The translations under genes and the position numbers were made by a program. From positions 248,001 to 312,000 of the forward strand of contig NZ_JACHIG010000004.1 in assembly GCF_014203095.1 (NCBI RefSeq): DNA of 64,000 nt, read 5' to 3'. Shown here piece after piece: positions 15,961-26,124 of this stretch (position 1 is its first letter; the number at the start of each line of letters is the position of its first letter). The stretch is from Prosthecobacter vanneervenii (GTDB taxonomy: Bacteria > Verrucomicrobiota > Verrucomicrobiia > Verrucomicrobiales > Verrucomicrobiaceae). The notes under the pieces were generated by a model that saw only the letters and a list, made by a program, of their open reading frames with translations, had not been told where the DNA came from and did not search any database.

Positions 15961-18531
15961 TTAAGGCTTCTTCACCACCCCCAACACCTCCAGCTCATGA
16001 ATGGACCAGTAGGTGCCTTTCGCTTCGCCGGTCTGTGAGATGCGGATCGCCTTGGCTTTGGTCGGATTGGGGAAGAGGTATTCCACGGAACCTGCTTCGC
16101 CTTTGGCCTGGAGGACGGGCTTCTCCCATTCGGTGCCGTTCAGCGTGAGTTCGATCTTGTACTGGCGCGGGTAGTCGTTGTGAGATTTGCCGGTGTCGAG
16201 TACCAGGCCGGAGATGTCGGTGGCTTCGGGCAGCTCGATCTGGAGCCACATGTCTGGGCTCTGCGGCTTGTGGGTGTCCCAGCGGGAGGTGATGTCTCCA
16301 TCAATGGCTTTGCCAGCTTCCTTTTCGCCATGGCTGGCGGTGAGCTTCCAGGCACTGCGGTTCTTCAGCGGCTGCGGATACAGAGCCTGCAGCTCCTCGA
16401 TGGTCCAGGCCGTGGTGCGCTTGGAGAGTTCCTTGCGCAGCTTTTCCACTTCCTTCTTCTGCACCAGCTTGCCGTTGTTGCCAAAGGCCTTGCGGATGTA
16501 GCTCGTCACGTCGGCGATCCACTGGTCGTTGTTGCTGGACATCGGTACCATCTGCGCCTCGTAGGTCTTGCCGTTGATGGGTCCGGTGAGGCCGTTCATC
16601 ATCACGCGCACGATGGCGTCTCCCTGCACCGCCGTCTTGGAGCCGGCAAGCGGCGGGGCCAGTGTGGCGCCTTCACGGCCTGCAATCGGCATGCCCGCGC
16701 CGTCAAAGCCATGGCAGGCAAAGCACAGCGAGCGGTAGATCTCCTGGCCGCGCTCCAGCTGCTTCTTCTCATCCTTGCTGAAGCTGCCGCTGATTTTCGG
16801 CGCTTCTACGAGAAGCTGCGCACCGATCTCCTTCACGCCGAGGCTCGGCGATGTCATGAGCAGCGTCTGCGCTTCGAGCTTCCAGCTGGGCCAGTTCAAA
16901 AGTCGGCTGGTGTAGAGCGTCTGCAGCACCACGGTCGGATCTTTGTCGGTGCGCATCGCCTTGATGTCCGCGATCAGTGCGGTGTCACCTTTCTTCAGCA
17001 GTGTCTCCGCCACGCGGATGCCGCTGGCGCGGAGCTGAGGGTGCTTATCCTTCATCGCCGTGCGGACGATTTCTGGTGTGATGGCGTCCAGCCCTTCCAG
17101 CGTCCACAGCGCATGCAGGCGGGCCAGGTGGTTCTCATGCTTCGAGGCCATCTCAATGAGCGCAGGCACCACGGACTTGTCGTTCTTCACCACCAGCATG
17201 CGCTGCGCGGTGTCGCGCCAGAAGCCGTTGGGGTGCATGAGATGCGCCACCAGCTGCGCGGGCGTTTCACCGATCATCTTCGGCTGCGGGCCGGGTTTGA
17301 AATCTTTGAACACCAGACGCCACACGCGGCCGTGGCCGATGACGTGCTGCATGCCGGTGGGCTCGATGGCTCCGCGCAGGAAGCTGCCCGGCTTGACCCA
17401 GTTGCCCTCCTGAATGATGCCACGATAGGCATCCACGATGTAGAGACAGCCATCCGGTCCGGTGGTCATGTTCAGCGGGCGGAAGTTCGGGTCGCTGCTG
17501 CGGATGAACTCGCTCATCTGCTCCTCATACGGATTCGTCACCGTGGTGATGCCGTCTTTCATCTCCACAATCGAGCGGCGGATCAGGCGGCCTACCGGCT
17601 CAGGCAGGAAGGCATTGCCATAAAGCTCCTTTGGCAGGCGGTCGCCACGATAGATCGTCTGTCCGGCGCAGCCAGTGAAGTGGTTCAGGCGCAGGTCGTC
17701 TGGTGCATGGAAGCGTCCGGGGCCGCCCTGGAAATCTCCGAGCGCCACGATGGGCCACACGGTGTCAAACTTCTCGCTCTTCTGCTGCGGCACGTTGATG
17801 GCGGCATAGAGAATCGGCGCCTGGTAGTTCCACAGGCCCTTTTCACCACCGGCATTGCTCCACCACATCTTGCCGTAGTCATCCTGCGCCAGGCCCCACT
17901 GGCCGCCATTGGGGGCGGTGTTTTCCTTCAGCGGAGCATCCGCGCCGTTCCAGCGCAGGCGGTAGCCGTTGTAGGTGGTGTAGATCCAGTTGTCCAGACC
18001 CCACACCAGGCCGCTGGGCTGATGCTCCATGTTGCCGCCGCGTGGCCCGCCCACATACCAGAGTGCTTTTTCATCCGCCACGCCGTCGCCATTCGCATCG
18101 CGGTGCAGCGTGAGGTCGTTTGTGTCCGTGATCCCCACCAGCACGCGGTCATCCAGCGGCAGCACCATGCGGGGCAGCAGCACGTTGTCCAGATAGACGC
18201 TGTGCTTGTCAAACACGCCGTCGCCTTTCGTGGATTCATGCAGGGAGATGCGGCTCTTTGGCGTCAACTCGTCCGTGCCGTCGATGTCCTGCATGTACGT
18301 GCGCATTTCCACCACGTACATCTTGCCGTTGCCATCAAAGGCGATGGCCGTCGGCTCCTTGATCAGCGGATCGCTGAGCACCAGCTCAAGAGAATAGCCA
18401 TTTGGCAGTTCGATCGTTTTCAGCTCCTCCTCAGGGCTCAGCGCCTTGATGGGAAAAGTGTAGGTCGGCTTGGTCTGCGCAAACGCGGCGGCGCTGGCGA
18501 AGAGGAGGCTGGTGAGAAGACGGAGGTGCAT
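15961..18531 (-). CDS. Secreted PVC-type membrane-bound dehydrogenase / cytochrome c fusion
   Basis: Exported protein of 856 residues with a Sec signal (cleavage likely after AAAFA, residue 18). An N-terminal beta-propeller of the PVC membrane-bound-dehydrogenase type starts with GYSLELVLSDPLIKEPTAIAF and carries a calcium-like DANGDGVADE loop. A HEAT-like helical region follows (about 400-580). The cytochrome c domain has the haem motif Cys603-x-x-Cys606-His607 (CFACHG), with axial Met probably in AQMVPM. A C-terminal F5/8-type (discoidin) carbohydrate-binding domain begins near 735. It presumably oxidises sugars in the periplasm; the substrate is unknown. It is divergent from a PAS-AraC regulator 93 bp away, the obvious candidate controller. 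Confidence 0.9.
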   Translation of the reverse strand: MHLRLLTSLLFASAAAFAQTKPTYTFPIKALSPEEELKTIELPNGYSLELVLSDPLIKEPTAIAFDGNGKMYVVEMRTYMQDIDGTDELTPKSRISLHESTKGDGVFDKHSVYLDNVLLPRMVLPLDDRVLVGITDTNDLTLHRDANGDGVADEKALWYVGGPRGGNMEHQPSGLVWGLDNWIYTTYNGYRLRWNGADAPLKENTAPNGGQWGLAQDDYGKMWWSNAGGEKGLWNYQAPILYAAINVPQQKSEKFDTVWPIVALGDFQGGPGRFHAPDDLRLNHFTGCAGQTIYRGDRLPKELYGNAFLPEPVGRLIRRSIVEMKDGITTVTNPYEEQMSEFIRSSDPNFRPLNMTTGPDGCLYIVDAYRGIIQEGNWVKPGSFLRGAIEPTGMQHVIGHGRVWRLVFKDFKPGPQPKMIGETPAQLVAHLMHPNGFWRDTAQRMLVVKNDKSVVPALIEMASKHENHLARLHALWTLEGLDAITPEIVRTAMKDKHPQLRASGIRVAETLLKKGDTALIADIKAMRTDKDPTVVLQTLYTSRLLNWPSWKLEAQTLLMTSPSLGVKEIGAQLLVEAPKISGSFSKDEKKQLERGQEIYRSLCFACHGFDGAGMPIAGREGATLAPPLAGSKTAVQGDAIVRVMMNGLTGPINGKTYEAQMVPMSSNNDQWIADVTSYIRKAFGNNGKLVQKKEVEKLRKELSKRTTAWTIEELQALYPQPLKNRSAWKLTASHGEKEAGKAIDGDITSRWDTHKPQSPDMWLQIELPEATDISGLVLDTGKSHNDYPRQYKIELTLNGTEWEKPVLQAKGEAGSVEYLFPNPTKAKAIRISQTGEAKGTYWSIHELEVLGVVKKP

Positions 18532-18624
18532 TAGCGGACGGAGGTTGAAATATCGCCAACAACATACTCCTCAGGCTCTTCTTTCGTTTGGTGACAGCCT
18601 GCCAATCTTTGTTAAAATCCGGAC

Positions 18625-19365
18625 ATGCCGCTGCCGCGCCTCCAAGCCGAGTTCTTCGCCCGGATCGCCGACCCCCAGGGCGTCCGCGCCATCTTTGAGC
18701 ACATGCCCGGCGTCTTCTTTTTTATGAAGGACGACCAGGGGCGCCACATCGCCGCCAACAGCGCCACCTTTGAGCGCTTCGGCATCAAAAGTGAGCGAGA
18801 ACTGGTTGGTGCGATGGATGAGAAATTTTTCCCGTCCGAGGTCGCCAAGGCCTACCGCGAAGACGATCAAAGAGTGATCCGCAGCGGCAAGCCGCTCATC
18901 AACCGCCTCGAAGTTTGGTACGATGAACAGCGCAACCTCAGCTGGTTTCTCTGCACCAAGCTTCCTGTGCTCGACAAACGTGGCAAGGTCATCGGCGTCA
19001 TGGGCATCACCCGGCGCGATGAAGACCGAATGCGCCATCATGATGTGCGTGAGGTCACCGTCGCGCTCCAGTATGCGGACCAGCACTGCCATGAAGCCAT
19101 GACGACAGGAGATCTGGCTCGTGCGGTGGGCGTGTCAGAGCGCCATCTGCACCGCAAGCTCCGCGCCGCTCTCGGCCTCAGTCCTTACGAGCTCTTGCTG
19201 CGCACGCGCATTCAGTCTGCCGCTGAGGACCTTGCTAAATCCTCCACTCCCATCATCCAGATCGCGCTGGATCATGGTTTCTGTGATCAGAGCGCCTTCA
19301 CCCAGCAGTTCCGCAAACGCACTGGCATGACTCCCAAGGAGTTTCGCCGCAGGCATCAGGGTTGA
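18625..19365 (+). CDS. PAS domain AraC-family transcription regulator
   Basis: A 246-residue regulator with an N-terminal PAS domain (about 20-130; FEHMPGVFFFMKDDQGRHIAANS at the start, GVMGITRRDED at the end) and a C-terminal AraC/XylS helix-turn-helix pair (about 145-245; GDLARAVGVSERHLHRKLRAALG, then ALDHGFCDQSAFTQQFRKRTGMTPKEFR). PAS-AraC fusion is common in Verrucomicrobiota and Planctomycetes. It diverges from the secreted cytochrome c dehydrogenase and probably regulates it. The PAS ligand or redox cofactor is not predictable. Confidence 0.92.
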   Translation: MPLPRLQAEFFARIADPQGVRAIFEHMPGVFFFMKDDQGRHIAANSATFERFGIKSERELVGAMDEKFFPSEVAKAYREDDQRVIRSGKPLINRLEVWYDEQRNLSWFLCTKLPVLDKRGKVIGVMGITRRDEDRMRHHDVREVTVALQYADQHCHEAMTTGDLARAVGVSERHLHRKLRAALGLSPYELLLRTRIQSAAEDLAKSSTPIIQIALDHGFCDQSAFTQQFRKRTGMTPKEFRRRHQG

Positions 19366-19379
19366 TGCTGCGGTCTGTA

Positions 19380-21668
19380 TCACGCCGCTTGCGCACTCAG
19401 CACTTGGTTCAGCGCATGGAGTATTTCCGGCGTGGTGAAGGGCTTGGACAGCACCTGGTTGATGCCCAGCCTTTGCAAATGCTCAATAGAACCTTCTTTG
19501 GCGACACCACTGCAGGCGATGATTTTGACCTCGGGGTTGATCCGGCGCAGCAACTGCACGGTGGTTTCTCCGCTCATCACCGGCATCATCAGGTCCGTGA
19601 TCACTGCCGCCACCTCGTCCCTGTGCTCCAGGTATAGAGCCAGCGCCTGGGCCCCATCCGCTGCCACCAGCACCCGGTAGCCAAAGACCTCCAGTGTCTG
19701 CTGCGTGATGGTGCGCACAGCCTGCTCGTCATCCACCACCAGGATCAGCTCTCCCTTCCCATGCGGCGCAGGCTCCAGGCTCTCAGCCGCTTTGCCGCCT
19801 GCAGGTACAAGCTCCAGCGGCAGGTAGATGGCAAAGGTGGTGCCCATCCCCTGCACGCTGCGCACCTCCAGCATCCCACCATGGCTCTTGATGATCGAGA
19901 GCACCGTGGAAAGTCCCAGACCCGTGCCTTTGCCGATTTCCTTGGTCGTATAGAAGGGGTCAAAAATCTTCTCCACCACTTCCGGTGGCATGCCCGTGCC
20001 GGTGTCCGCCACTTCGATCAGCACATACGGTCCGGACTTCTTCCCGCCATGCTTTGCCACCAGGGCTTCGTCCGCCATGATCTCCGTCGTGGCGATGCTC
20101 AGCCGCCCGCCGGACGGCATGGCGTCACGCGCATTCACGCAGAGGTTCAGCAGCACCTGATGAATCTGTGTCTGGTTTCCCAGAACCGGGCGCGATATTT
20201 CCGCCACCTCGGCGACGCTCTGAATGTTCTTGGGGAAAGTTTCGCGGATCAGGTGCCCGATGTCGTGAATGATCTGGCGCAGGTCGATCTGCGTGTGCTG
20301 GCTTTCTGAGCCGCGCGCAAAGGAGAGAATCTGTCGCACCATGTCCGCACCGCGCCGCGCGCTCGCGTCGATGGTCGAGAGCATGCACTGCGAGCGCTCG
20401 TCCTGGCAGGCCATTTTCAGGAGGTCGATCGACATCAGGATGGGGGAGAGCACGTTGTTCAGGTCATGGGCGATGCCGCTGGCCAGTGTGCCGATGTTTT
20501 CCAGCCGCTGCGCACGGAGAAACTGCTGCTCCAGGCGCTTCTTTTCGGTGATGTCCGTGTTGATGGAGAAAATGCCGATAGGCCTGCCATCGTCGTCGCG
20601 CACCAGTGTCCAGTGGGACTCCACCAGAACAGTCTTTCCATCTTTGGTCAGATGCTGCAGTTCGCCTGCCCATTCGCCGTGCACCATCACGTTCTGCATG
20701 GCGGCCTGCAGCTGCGCCGGGCTGCGATACAGCAGGTCCATGACCAGGCGGCCCACAGCCTCCTTTGCTGTCCATCCATAGAGGCGTGTGGCACCTTCGT
20801 TCCAGTAGATCACCCGGTTCTGCAGGTCGCGCACCAGAATGGCGTCCTTGGCCTTGTCCAGCAGAGAGGCCTGCTGGCGCAGCCGGTCATGGGTCAGTTT
20901 GCTTTCCGTGATGTCCTGTGCCACCCCAACTATGCGCAGAGCCACCCCCGTTGCGTCACGCACCGGAAAGGCACGGGCCCTTATCCATCGCATGGTGCCG
21001 TCAGGGCGTATGATACGGTAAATCTCATCATACTTTCCGGCTGTTTGTTTGGAGGTCTGGGCCAGTCGCACCCGTTCACGGTCATCTTGATGAATGGAGT
21101 CCATCCATGAGAGCGGGGCCGTGTACAGGCTTTCGCGTGAGCGTCCCCAGATCACCTCGTAAGCGGAGCTGACATAGAGCACGCTGCCCAGTCGTGCATC
21201 GGCGCTCCAGAAAACTTCCTGAATGTTCTCTGCCATCTCCCGGAAGCGCTCCTCGCTCTGGCGCAGCCGCTCCTGCATGCGCGTCTGCTCCTGCCGCAGG
21301 CGGGACTGCTCCAGTGTATGTTTGATGGATGATCCCAGGCGCGTTAGACGGTCCTTCAGCAGATAGTCGGCGGCTCCGCGGCGCATGCATTCCACGGCCT
21401 GCTCTTCTCCCACAGTCCCGGAGACAATGATGAAGGGAATGTCTCTCCCGCTTTGCAACAGCAGTTCCAGCGCCTGTGGAGCGTCGAAAGTTGGCATGTT
21501 GTAGTCGGAGAGAATGATCTCAGGGTTGGTGGAAAGTGCCGCTAAAAAATTTTGTGCATCATCCGCACAGGCCCACTCAAGCTGAAAATCACGACGCAGC
21601 TCGCGGATCAAAAGTTCGACATCCGCGAGGTTGTCTTCCAGAATCAGGACTCGAAGTTTAGGATTCAT
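19380..21668 (-). CDS. Hybrid histidine kinase (REC-PAS-PAS-HK-REC)
   Basis: Cytoplasmic hybrid kinase of 762 residues. The first receiver domain (about 6-125) has phospho-acceptor Asp55 in SDYNMP. Two PAS domains follow (about 150-270 and 275-390; FREMAENIQEVFWSADARLG and AKDAILVRDLQNRVIYWNEGATRLYG). The HisKA helix has His401 in SGIAHDLNNVLS, then the ATPase domain has VLLNLCVNARDAMP, DTGTGMP and GTGLGLSTV. A final receiver (about 642-760) has Asp692 in TDLMMP. There are no membrane segments. The start at 21668 matches the first REC strand. It is the last gene of a three-gene sensor cluster, 10 bp after the stand-alone receiver gene. Confidence 0.93.
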   Translation of the reverse strand: MNPKLRVLILEDNLADVELLIRELRRDFQLEWACADDAQNFLAALSTNPEIILSDYNMPTFDAPQALELLLQSGRDIPFIIVSGTVGEEQAVECMRRGAADYLLKDRLTRLGSSIKHTLEQSRLRQEQTRMQERLRQSEERFREMAENIQEVFWSADARLGSVLYVSSAYEVIWGRSRESLYTAPLSWMDSIHQDDRERVRLAQTSKQTAGKYDEIYRIIRPDGTMRWIRARAFPVRDATGVALRIVGVAQDITESKLTHDRLRQQASLLDKAKDAILVRDLQNRVIYWNEGATRLYGWTAKEAVGRLVMDLLYRSPAQLQAAMQNVMVHGEWAGELQHLTKDGKTVLVESHWTLVRDDDGRPIGIFSINTDITEKKRLEQQFLRAQRLENIGTLASGIAHDLNNVLSPILMSIDLLKMACQDERSQCMLSTIDASARRGADMVRQILSFARGSESQHTQIDLRQIIHDIGHLIRETFPKNIQSVAEVAEISRPVLGNQTQIHQVLLNLCVNARDAMPSGGRLSIATTEIMADEALVAKHGGKKSGPYVLIEVADTGTGMPPEVVEKIFDPFYTTKEIGKGTGLGLSTVLSIIKSHGGMLEVRSVQGMGTTFAIYLPLELVPAGGKAAESLEPAPHGKGELILVVDDEQAVRTITQQTLEVFGYRVLVAADGAQALALYLEHRDEVAAVITDLMMPVMSGETTVQLLRRINPEVKIIACSGVAKEGSIEHLQRLGINQVLSKPFTTPEILHALNQVLSAQAA

Positions 21669-21678
21669 CGGAGGTTGT

Positions 21679-22119
21679 TTAAAAGAGGGCAAGGTTTAGC
21701 TGCAGCCAGTATTTCGCGGCACTCTGCACGGTTCGGGAAAAATGGTCGGGGTCCATGGACTTCACGAGATAGCTGTTCACTCCCAGTGCATAGCACCGCG
21801 CCACATCCACATGCTCCAGGGAGGAAGTCAGCACCACCACAGGGAAGTGCCGGGTGTGTTCATCCTGCTTGAGGCGTTGCAGCACCTCCAGGCCGCTGAC
21901 TTTGGGCAGCTTGAGATCCAGCAGCACCAGCCTGAGCCGTGGAGGGCTGCGCTTGGAGGAGTCTGCAGGAAACAAAAAATCCAGAGCCTCGGCTCCGTCT
22001 CGCGCGATGTGCTGCCGGCTTCCCAGCCCCGCTTTTCTCATGGCTCGGCAGATCAGCTCTGCATCCTCCAAGCTGTCCTCCACGAGGAGCACATCGGCGT
22101 TTGTTTCTTCTGTGTTCAT
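21679..22119 (-). CDS. Single-domain response regulator (Rcp1-like)
   Basis: A 146-residue receiver domain without output domain. Acidic pair in [11 protein letters not shown], phospho-acceptor Asp68 in [15 protein letters not shown], Thr/Ser in VVLTSS, and Lys in NSYLVKS. The inserted [13 protein letters not shown] loop before the phospho-Asp strand is typical of Rcp1-type regulators that partner with phytochrome-like kinases. The start overlaps the upstream kinase stop by 4 bp, making it the likely cognate phosphate acceptor, perhaps a shuttle to the downstream hybrid kinase. Confidence 0.92.
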   Translation of the reverse strand: MNTEETNADVLLVEDSLEDAELICRAMRKAGLGSRQHIARDGAEALDFLFPADSSKRSPPRLRLVLLDLKLPKVSGLEVLQRLKQDEHTRHFPVVVLTSSLEHVDVARCYALGVNSYLVKSMDPDHFSRTVQSAAKYWLQLNLALF

Positions 22120-25115
22120 GCCGATACATCTCCTTCCAGCGTAAAGTGGAAGGTGGCCCCCTGGTCCACCGCAGCTTCCGCCCATACCCGGCCGCCATGT
22201 CTGGCGATGACTCGCTGCACGATGGCCAGCCCCACGCCCGTCCCCTCATAGTCCTCGGCACGGTGCAGACGCTGAAACACGCCAAACAGCTTGTGGGCAT
22301 AGCGCATGTCAAAACCGCTGCCGTTGTCCCGCACAAAAAAAGTATCGTGCCCGTTCTTCTGCTCACAGCCCACGCTGATGACTGCCTTGTCCTTCCGGCG
22401 GCTGTACTTGAGGGCGTTGGACAGCAGGTTGATCCACACCTGGCGCAGCAGCACCGGATCGCCGCCGCATTCAGGCAGCTGCCCCATATCAAACTCCACC
22501 ACCCGTCCTGCGCGCTCAGAGGCCAGGTCTTCCCAGGTCGCTGCCACCAGCTGGTGCATGTTGATTTTCTGTTTGTTCAGGGGCATTCGGCTCAGTCGTG
22601 AGAACGAAAGAAGATCATCGATCAGGCAGCCCATTTTTTGCGCATTGCTGCGTATGATTTGGAGCTGACGCTGGCATTCCTCCGGCAGCTGCGGCCCAAA
22701 GTCCTCCATCACCGCATTGGCAAACCCATTCACCGCCCGCAGTGGCGCGCGAAGGTCGTGGGACACCGAGTAGGAAAAGGATTCCAGCTCCCTGTTGGCC
22801 GCTTCCAGCTGCTTGTTGGCCGCCTGCACGTTCAGTGCACTTTGATACATCTCCGCCTCCATCTGCTGCATACGTACCTCCAGTCCTGCATCGGCTGGTG
22901 CAGGGGCCCGGCTGCGTTTCACAAACTCCGTCACGTCTTCCGCCCTGTGGATGATGTATTTGATGTTGCCGTCTGCATCGAGAAGCGGCGAATTGACCGG
23001 CGTCCAGTGTCGCTCCTGAAATATCCCGTCAGCATCCCTCACGTCATAGCGCTGGATCGGCATCGTGTCGGCCTTGCGTTCGTGCAGCACACGTTGCAAA
23101 GAGGCCCGAAGATTGGACGAGCCGTCGGCATTGGGATCGCCGGGATTGTCGGGAAAAACCTCCAGCATGGTCCGGCCAATAATGTCCTTTCGCGTTGTCA
23201 GGGTGGACTTCAGGTAGGCGTCACTGACGGCCACGATCTTCAAGTCGGGATCCATCACCAGGTAGAGGCCCGGCAGCGACTCAAACAGGCTCTGCAGCTC
23301 GGCTCTCTTGTTAGATAGTTCTGCATTCGCGGTTTTCAGCTGCTGGGTGCGCTCCATCACGCGGGCCTCCAGCTCGGCATTTAGCTCATGCATCCGGCGC
23401 TCCACCTTTTTACGCTCGCTGATGTCCAGAGAGAGAATGAAGACACCTTCTGGCACAGACTGCAGGAAAAGCTGGAATTCCGCCACATATCCGTCCGGAT
23501 AGGAAAACAAATTTTCCATCTGTTCGGCATTCGGCTGCTCCAAGCAGCGCTGCACAGAGGCAAAGACCGCTGTATTTTCGATCCCTGGAAAGCACTCCAT
23601 CATCGTCCGTCCTAGCAGCTCCTCGACGGGCTTTCGCGCCTGTTTGCAGGCCTCGGTGTTCAGATAGAGGTAGCGGAAATCGCGCCCGATGATCTGGCAG
23701 CCTTCCAGCATCTGGTCCAGCGTCTGGCGGTAGCGGGCCTCTGTCTGCGCACGCTTTTCATGTTCCAGAATGCGGTCCAGCACCGCCGCTGCATGCCCGG
23801 CTACGGCGGCGAAGTACTCGCGCTCTGCCTCGGTCAGGACCCGGACTCCTTCATCACCAAAGGTGCCGCTGCCCAGAGTGCCCAGTCTTCGTCCGGCCAG
23901 GATCACAGGCATGTTGAAGATCGAGCGGTTGCCGTTCTTTTCCACCAAGGCTTTGTTGGTCCTCGCATCAGTTCGGGCGTCTTCCACCACCACGAGCTGC
24001 TGTGCTGTGGCTATCTCCTCCAGCATGCGGTCACCTCCAACGGTCAGCTCTTCGTCTTCATGCACCACTTGGCTTTCGGCCTGGTTTTTCACAGCCTTCG
24101 CCAGTCGCAGATGCTGCCGGTCTTCAGAGAAAAGATAGAACCACACGGCATTCAGCCCCAGGATCACCTGCAGCTCCCTCAGCACGGCTTTCAAAATGTC
24201 GGCAATGCCCCCTGCCTGTTCCAGGCTCTGGGCTAAATTCAGTCGGGATCGGGCATGCGCCTCCTGTGTGCGTAGCATCTGCTCGGTCTTCAGGCGAGCG
24301 CTGATATCGCGGATGATCACCGTGTAGTGCCGGCGCCCTCCCACCTCGGCATGGGAGATCGAGGCCTCGATGGGAAACTCCACATCATCCGCCCTCAGCG
24401 CGTGCAGTGTGCCTAAGGAGCCCATTGCGCGTGCTGTGGCCCCTTTCTTCCCAAATTTCTCCACATGATGTGCGTGCGCGTGGCGGTGCTTCTGCGGAAT
24501 GAACCGGTCTAAAGGACTGCCGATGGCCTCCGCAGCTGAGCAGCGGAACATGTTTTCCGCCGCTTTGTTAAAGATCAGGATGTTTTGGTCCTCATCGACG
24601 CTGATGATTGCATCCATGGCGGAGGTGATGATCGCTTTCAGGCGGTCCTTGTTCTCCCGAATGGTCTTTTTAGAGAGCTGTAGGTCGGCAGTCCTCTCCA
24701 TCACCTTTTTGCTCAGATCGCGTCGTGCTTCCTGCAGGCTCTCATGCAACCAAGACACGGCTGCTCCCACGGAGAAAAAAATGCCGTAGCGGGCCAGTTT
24801 ATGAAAGGTGCCCATCGTGGCAGTATCTGGCGGAGCAAAGAAATACCAGGCCAGCAAGGTTGACAAAGCTGTGCCCGCCAGTCCTCCCCACAGCCCCCTA
24901 ATCCAGGCGCTGCAGAATACCGCTGGGTAGAACAATAGAAACTGCAAGGGGCTGAGCCACGGCCAAAGCCAGCTCTGCAAAACGGCTGCTACCGCTGGAG
25001 GCAGCAGTGCCACGAGCACATTTCTCCAAGAGGTGGAAAAATCAGGGGGAGGATTCTGGCTTGGCTCCCCGGTCGCGTTTTGCTCCCTCGTTTTTTTCGG
25101 TGTATTAATAGTCAC
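22116..25115 (-). CDS. Membrane sensor histidine kinase (DUF4118-PAS-GAF-PAS-PAS-HK)
   Basis: Sensor kinase of 999 residues. A DUF4118/KdpD-like block of three or four helices (about 30-125) anchors it. Coiled coil and a PAS domain follow (about 155-270; [23 protein letters not shown]), then a GAF domain (about 295-450; [15 protein letters not shown]), then two more PAS domains (about 455-580 and 610-740). The HisKA box has His786 in [18 protein letters not shown], and the ATPase domain has [21 protein letters not shown] and GTGVGLAIV. The GAF domain shows no obvious bilin cysteine. It leads an operon with the response regulator (4-bp overlap) and the hybrid kinase. The stimulus is unknown. 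Confidence 0.92.
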   Translation of the reverse strand: MTINTPKKTREQNATGEPSQNPPPDFSTSWRNVLVALLPPAVAAVLQSWLWPWLSPLQFLLFYPAVFCSAWIRGLWGGLAGTALSTLLAWYFFAPPDTATMGTFHKLARYGIFFSVGAAVSWLHESLQEARRDLSKKVMERTADLQLSKKTIRENKDRLKAIITSAMDAIISVDEDQNILIFNKAAENMFRCSAAEAIGSPLDRFIPQKHRHAHAHHVEKFGKKGATARAMGSLGTLHALRADDVEFPIEASISHAEVGGRRHYTVIIRDISARLKTEQMLRTQEAHARSRLNLAQSLEQAGGIADILKAVLRELQVILGLNAVWFYLFSEDRQHLRLAKAVKNQAESQVVHEDEELTVGGDRMLEEIATAQQLVVVEDARTDARTNKALVEKNGNRSIFNMPVILAGRRLGTLGSGTFGDEGVRVLTEAEREYFAAVAGHAAAVLDRILEHEKRAQTEARYRQTLDQMLEGCQIIGRDFRYLYLNTEACKQARKPVEELLGRTMMECFPGIENTAVFASVQRCLEQPNAEQMENLFSYPDGYVAEFQLFLQSVPEGVFILSLDISERKKVERRMHELNAELEARVMERTQQLKTANAELSNKRAELQSLFESLPGLYLVMDPDLKIVAVSDAYLKSTLTTRKDIIGRTMLEVFPDNPGDPNADGSSNLRASLQRVLHERKADTMPIQRYDVRDADGIFQERHWTPVNSPLLDADGNIKYIIHRAEDVTEFVKRSRAPAPADAGLEVRMQQMEAEMYQSALNVQAANKQLEAANRELESFSYSVSHDLRAPLRAVNGFANAVMEDFGPQLPEECQRQLQIIRSNAQKMGCLIDDLLSFSRLSRMPLNKQKINMHQLVAATWEDLASERAGRVVEFDMGQLPECGGDPVLLRQVWINLLSNALKYSRRKDKAVISVGCEQKNGHDTFFVRDNGSGFDMRYAHKLFGVFQRLHRAEDYEGTGVGLAIVQRVIARHGGRVWAEAAVDQGATFHFTLEGDVSA

Positions 25116-25171
25116 GACTTTTAAGATTTAAAAGCGGAGGGCGGGTAAAATAATAAAAGCGCGTCGGCTAA

Positions 25172-25201
25172 TAATAACCATATCACTAAATGGGCTTTCA
25201 A
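25172..25201 (-). promoter_or_regulatory. Possible sigma70-type promoter of the sensor kinase operon
   Basis: On the minus strand, TTGAAA (25201-25196) is followed after 18 bp by TTATTA (25177-25172), inside an AT-rich island of about 110 bp that stands out against the GC-rich surroundings, 57 bp ahead of the kinase start. Match quality is moderate and no transcription data support it. The rest of the 268-bp gap 25116-25383 holds only a short tandem repeat. Confidence 0.35.
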
Positions 25202-25310
25202 ATAAATAAGTATTTATGACTCGAGGAGCAAGTCCTTGTCTCAGAGGGTTCTATGCCTGAAAGCCTGCGGTATTCCTGCCGGGTTTTTATGCGCTGTTTC
25301 TCATCCGGAT

Positions 25311-25340
25311 GGGTGGGGGGCCTATGGGTGGGGAGCCTAT
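25311..25340. repeat. 15-bp tandem duplication
   Basis: Two adjacent copies of a 15-bp unit (GGGTGGGGRGCCTAT) with one mismatch, in the non-coding stretch between the GNAT and sensor-kinase genes. Probably a simple slippage repeat; no function is evident. Confidence 0.6.
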
Positions 25341-25383
25341 GGTTTGCAGCCTCGCCCACGAGAAAGTGTCATTCCCTACGCTT

Positions 25384-25986
25384 TCAGGCCGCTTTAGATG
25401 CAGCGCGTAGACCTGCCATTGTGCGCCGCAGGCTGCCAGCCGCAGAAGTGTCCGGCAGCAGGCTTTCATCCAGCCTTAGCGTCAGCTCCCATCCGCCATG
25501 GGGCTGCCTCTCATGTGCCGCTCCCAGACTGGCCCACCACGTCAGCATCACATGGTTTTCATCCAGCACGTAGGCCACAAACTGGCGTATCCCGGATTCC
25601 AGCGCTTCCACCCACAGCACCGCCAGCAGAATCGTTCCCACTCCCTGGCCCTGAAATTCATCCGCCACTGTAAACGAGACCTCGGCACTGTCTTCAGACC
25701 CGTCTGAGCGCCAGTAGGAGCCACCGCCTACGCCGGGGATCTCGTCATTGTTCTCGATCACGATCACCCACGTCCGGTGCTGGCCGTCGTCATCGGCACA
25801 CAGCCGCTCGATGAATTTTGGATTGGCCCCCTGCACCCGCGTCCAAAACCTGAAGTACATGGATTCAGGCGATAGCCGCCTGAAGGCATCCGTGATCCTC
25901 TCGCGGTCGTCCGGCGTTAGAGGGCGCAGGATCACCGGGAGCTCGTCACGCAGCAGCAGGCGGTAGCGGGAAAGCAGGGAGGACAT
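25384..25986 (-). CDS. GNAT family N-acetyltransferase
   Basis: A 200-residue GNAT fold. It opens VILRPLTPDDRERI, has YFRFWTRV, then the acetyl-CoA binding motif A strand EVSFTVADEFQGQGVGTILL with the Q/RxxGxG/A loop (QGQGVG), and motif B AYVLDENHVMLTWWASLGA. It resembles the acetyltransferase domain of protein-lysine acetyltransferases of the Pat type but lacks any ligase or cyclic-nucleotide domain. The start at 25986 is the ATG nearest the conserved domain; the reading frame stays open further upstream, where it runs antisense to recD2. The substrate is unknown. Confidence 0.85.
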   Translation of the reverse strand: MSSLLSRYRLLLRDELPVILRPLTPDDRERITDAFRRLSPESMYFRFWTRVQGANPKFIERLCADDDGQHRTWVIVIENNDEIPGVGGGSYWRSDGSEDSAEVSFTVADEFQGQGVGTILLAVLWVEALESGIRQFVAYVLDENHVMLTWWASLGAAHERQPHGGWELTLRLDESLLPDTSAAGSLRRTMAGLRAASKAA

Positions 25987-26124
25987 GGAAACGGAACACA
26001 ATAGACGCTCATCGGTTACGTGATCAAACGTCTGCTGGTGACACATGAATAGCGGCGCATTTTCACAGCATCGCGGCCAGCAATCGTATTTGTGAGCAGC
26101 CGTATCTGTGGCTAGCCTGCCGCC

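Noticed and set aside
16180-18534. A 784-residue plus-strand frame lying antisense to the cytochrome c dehydrogenase
   Set aside because: The product is His/Arg/Val-rich nonsense without motifs; the opposite strand is a clear dehydrogenase with a haem motif.
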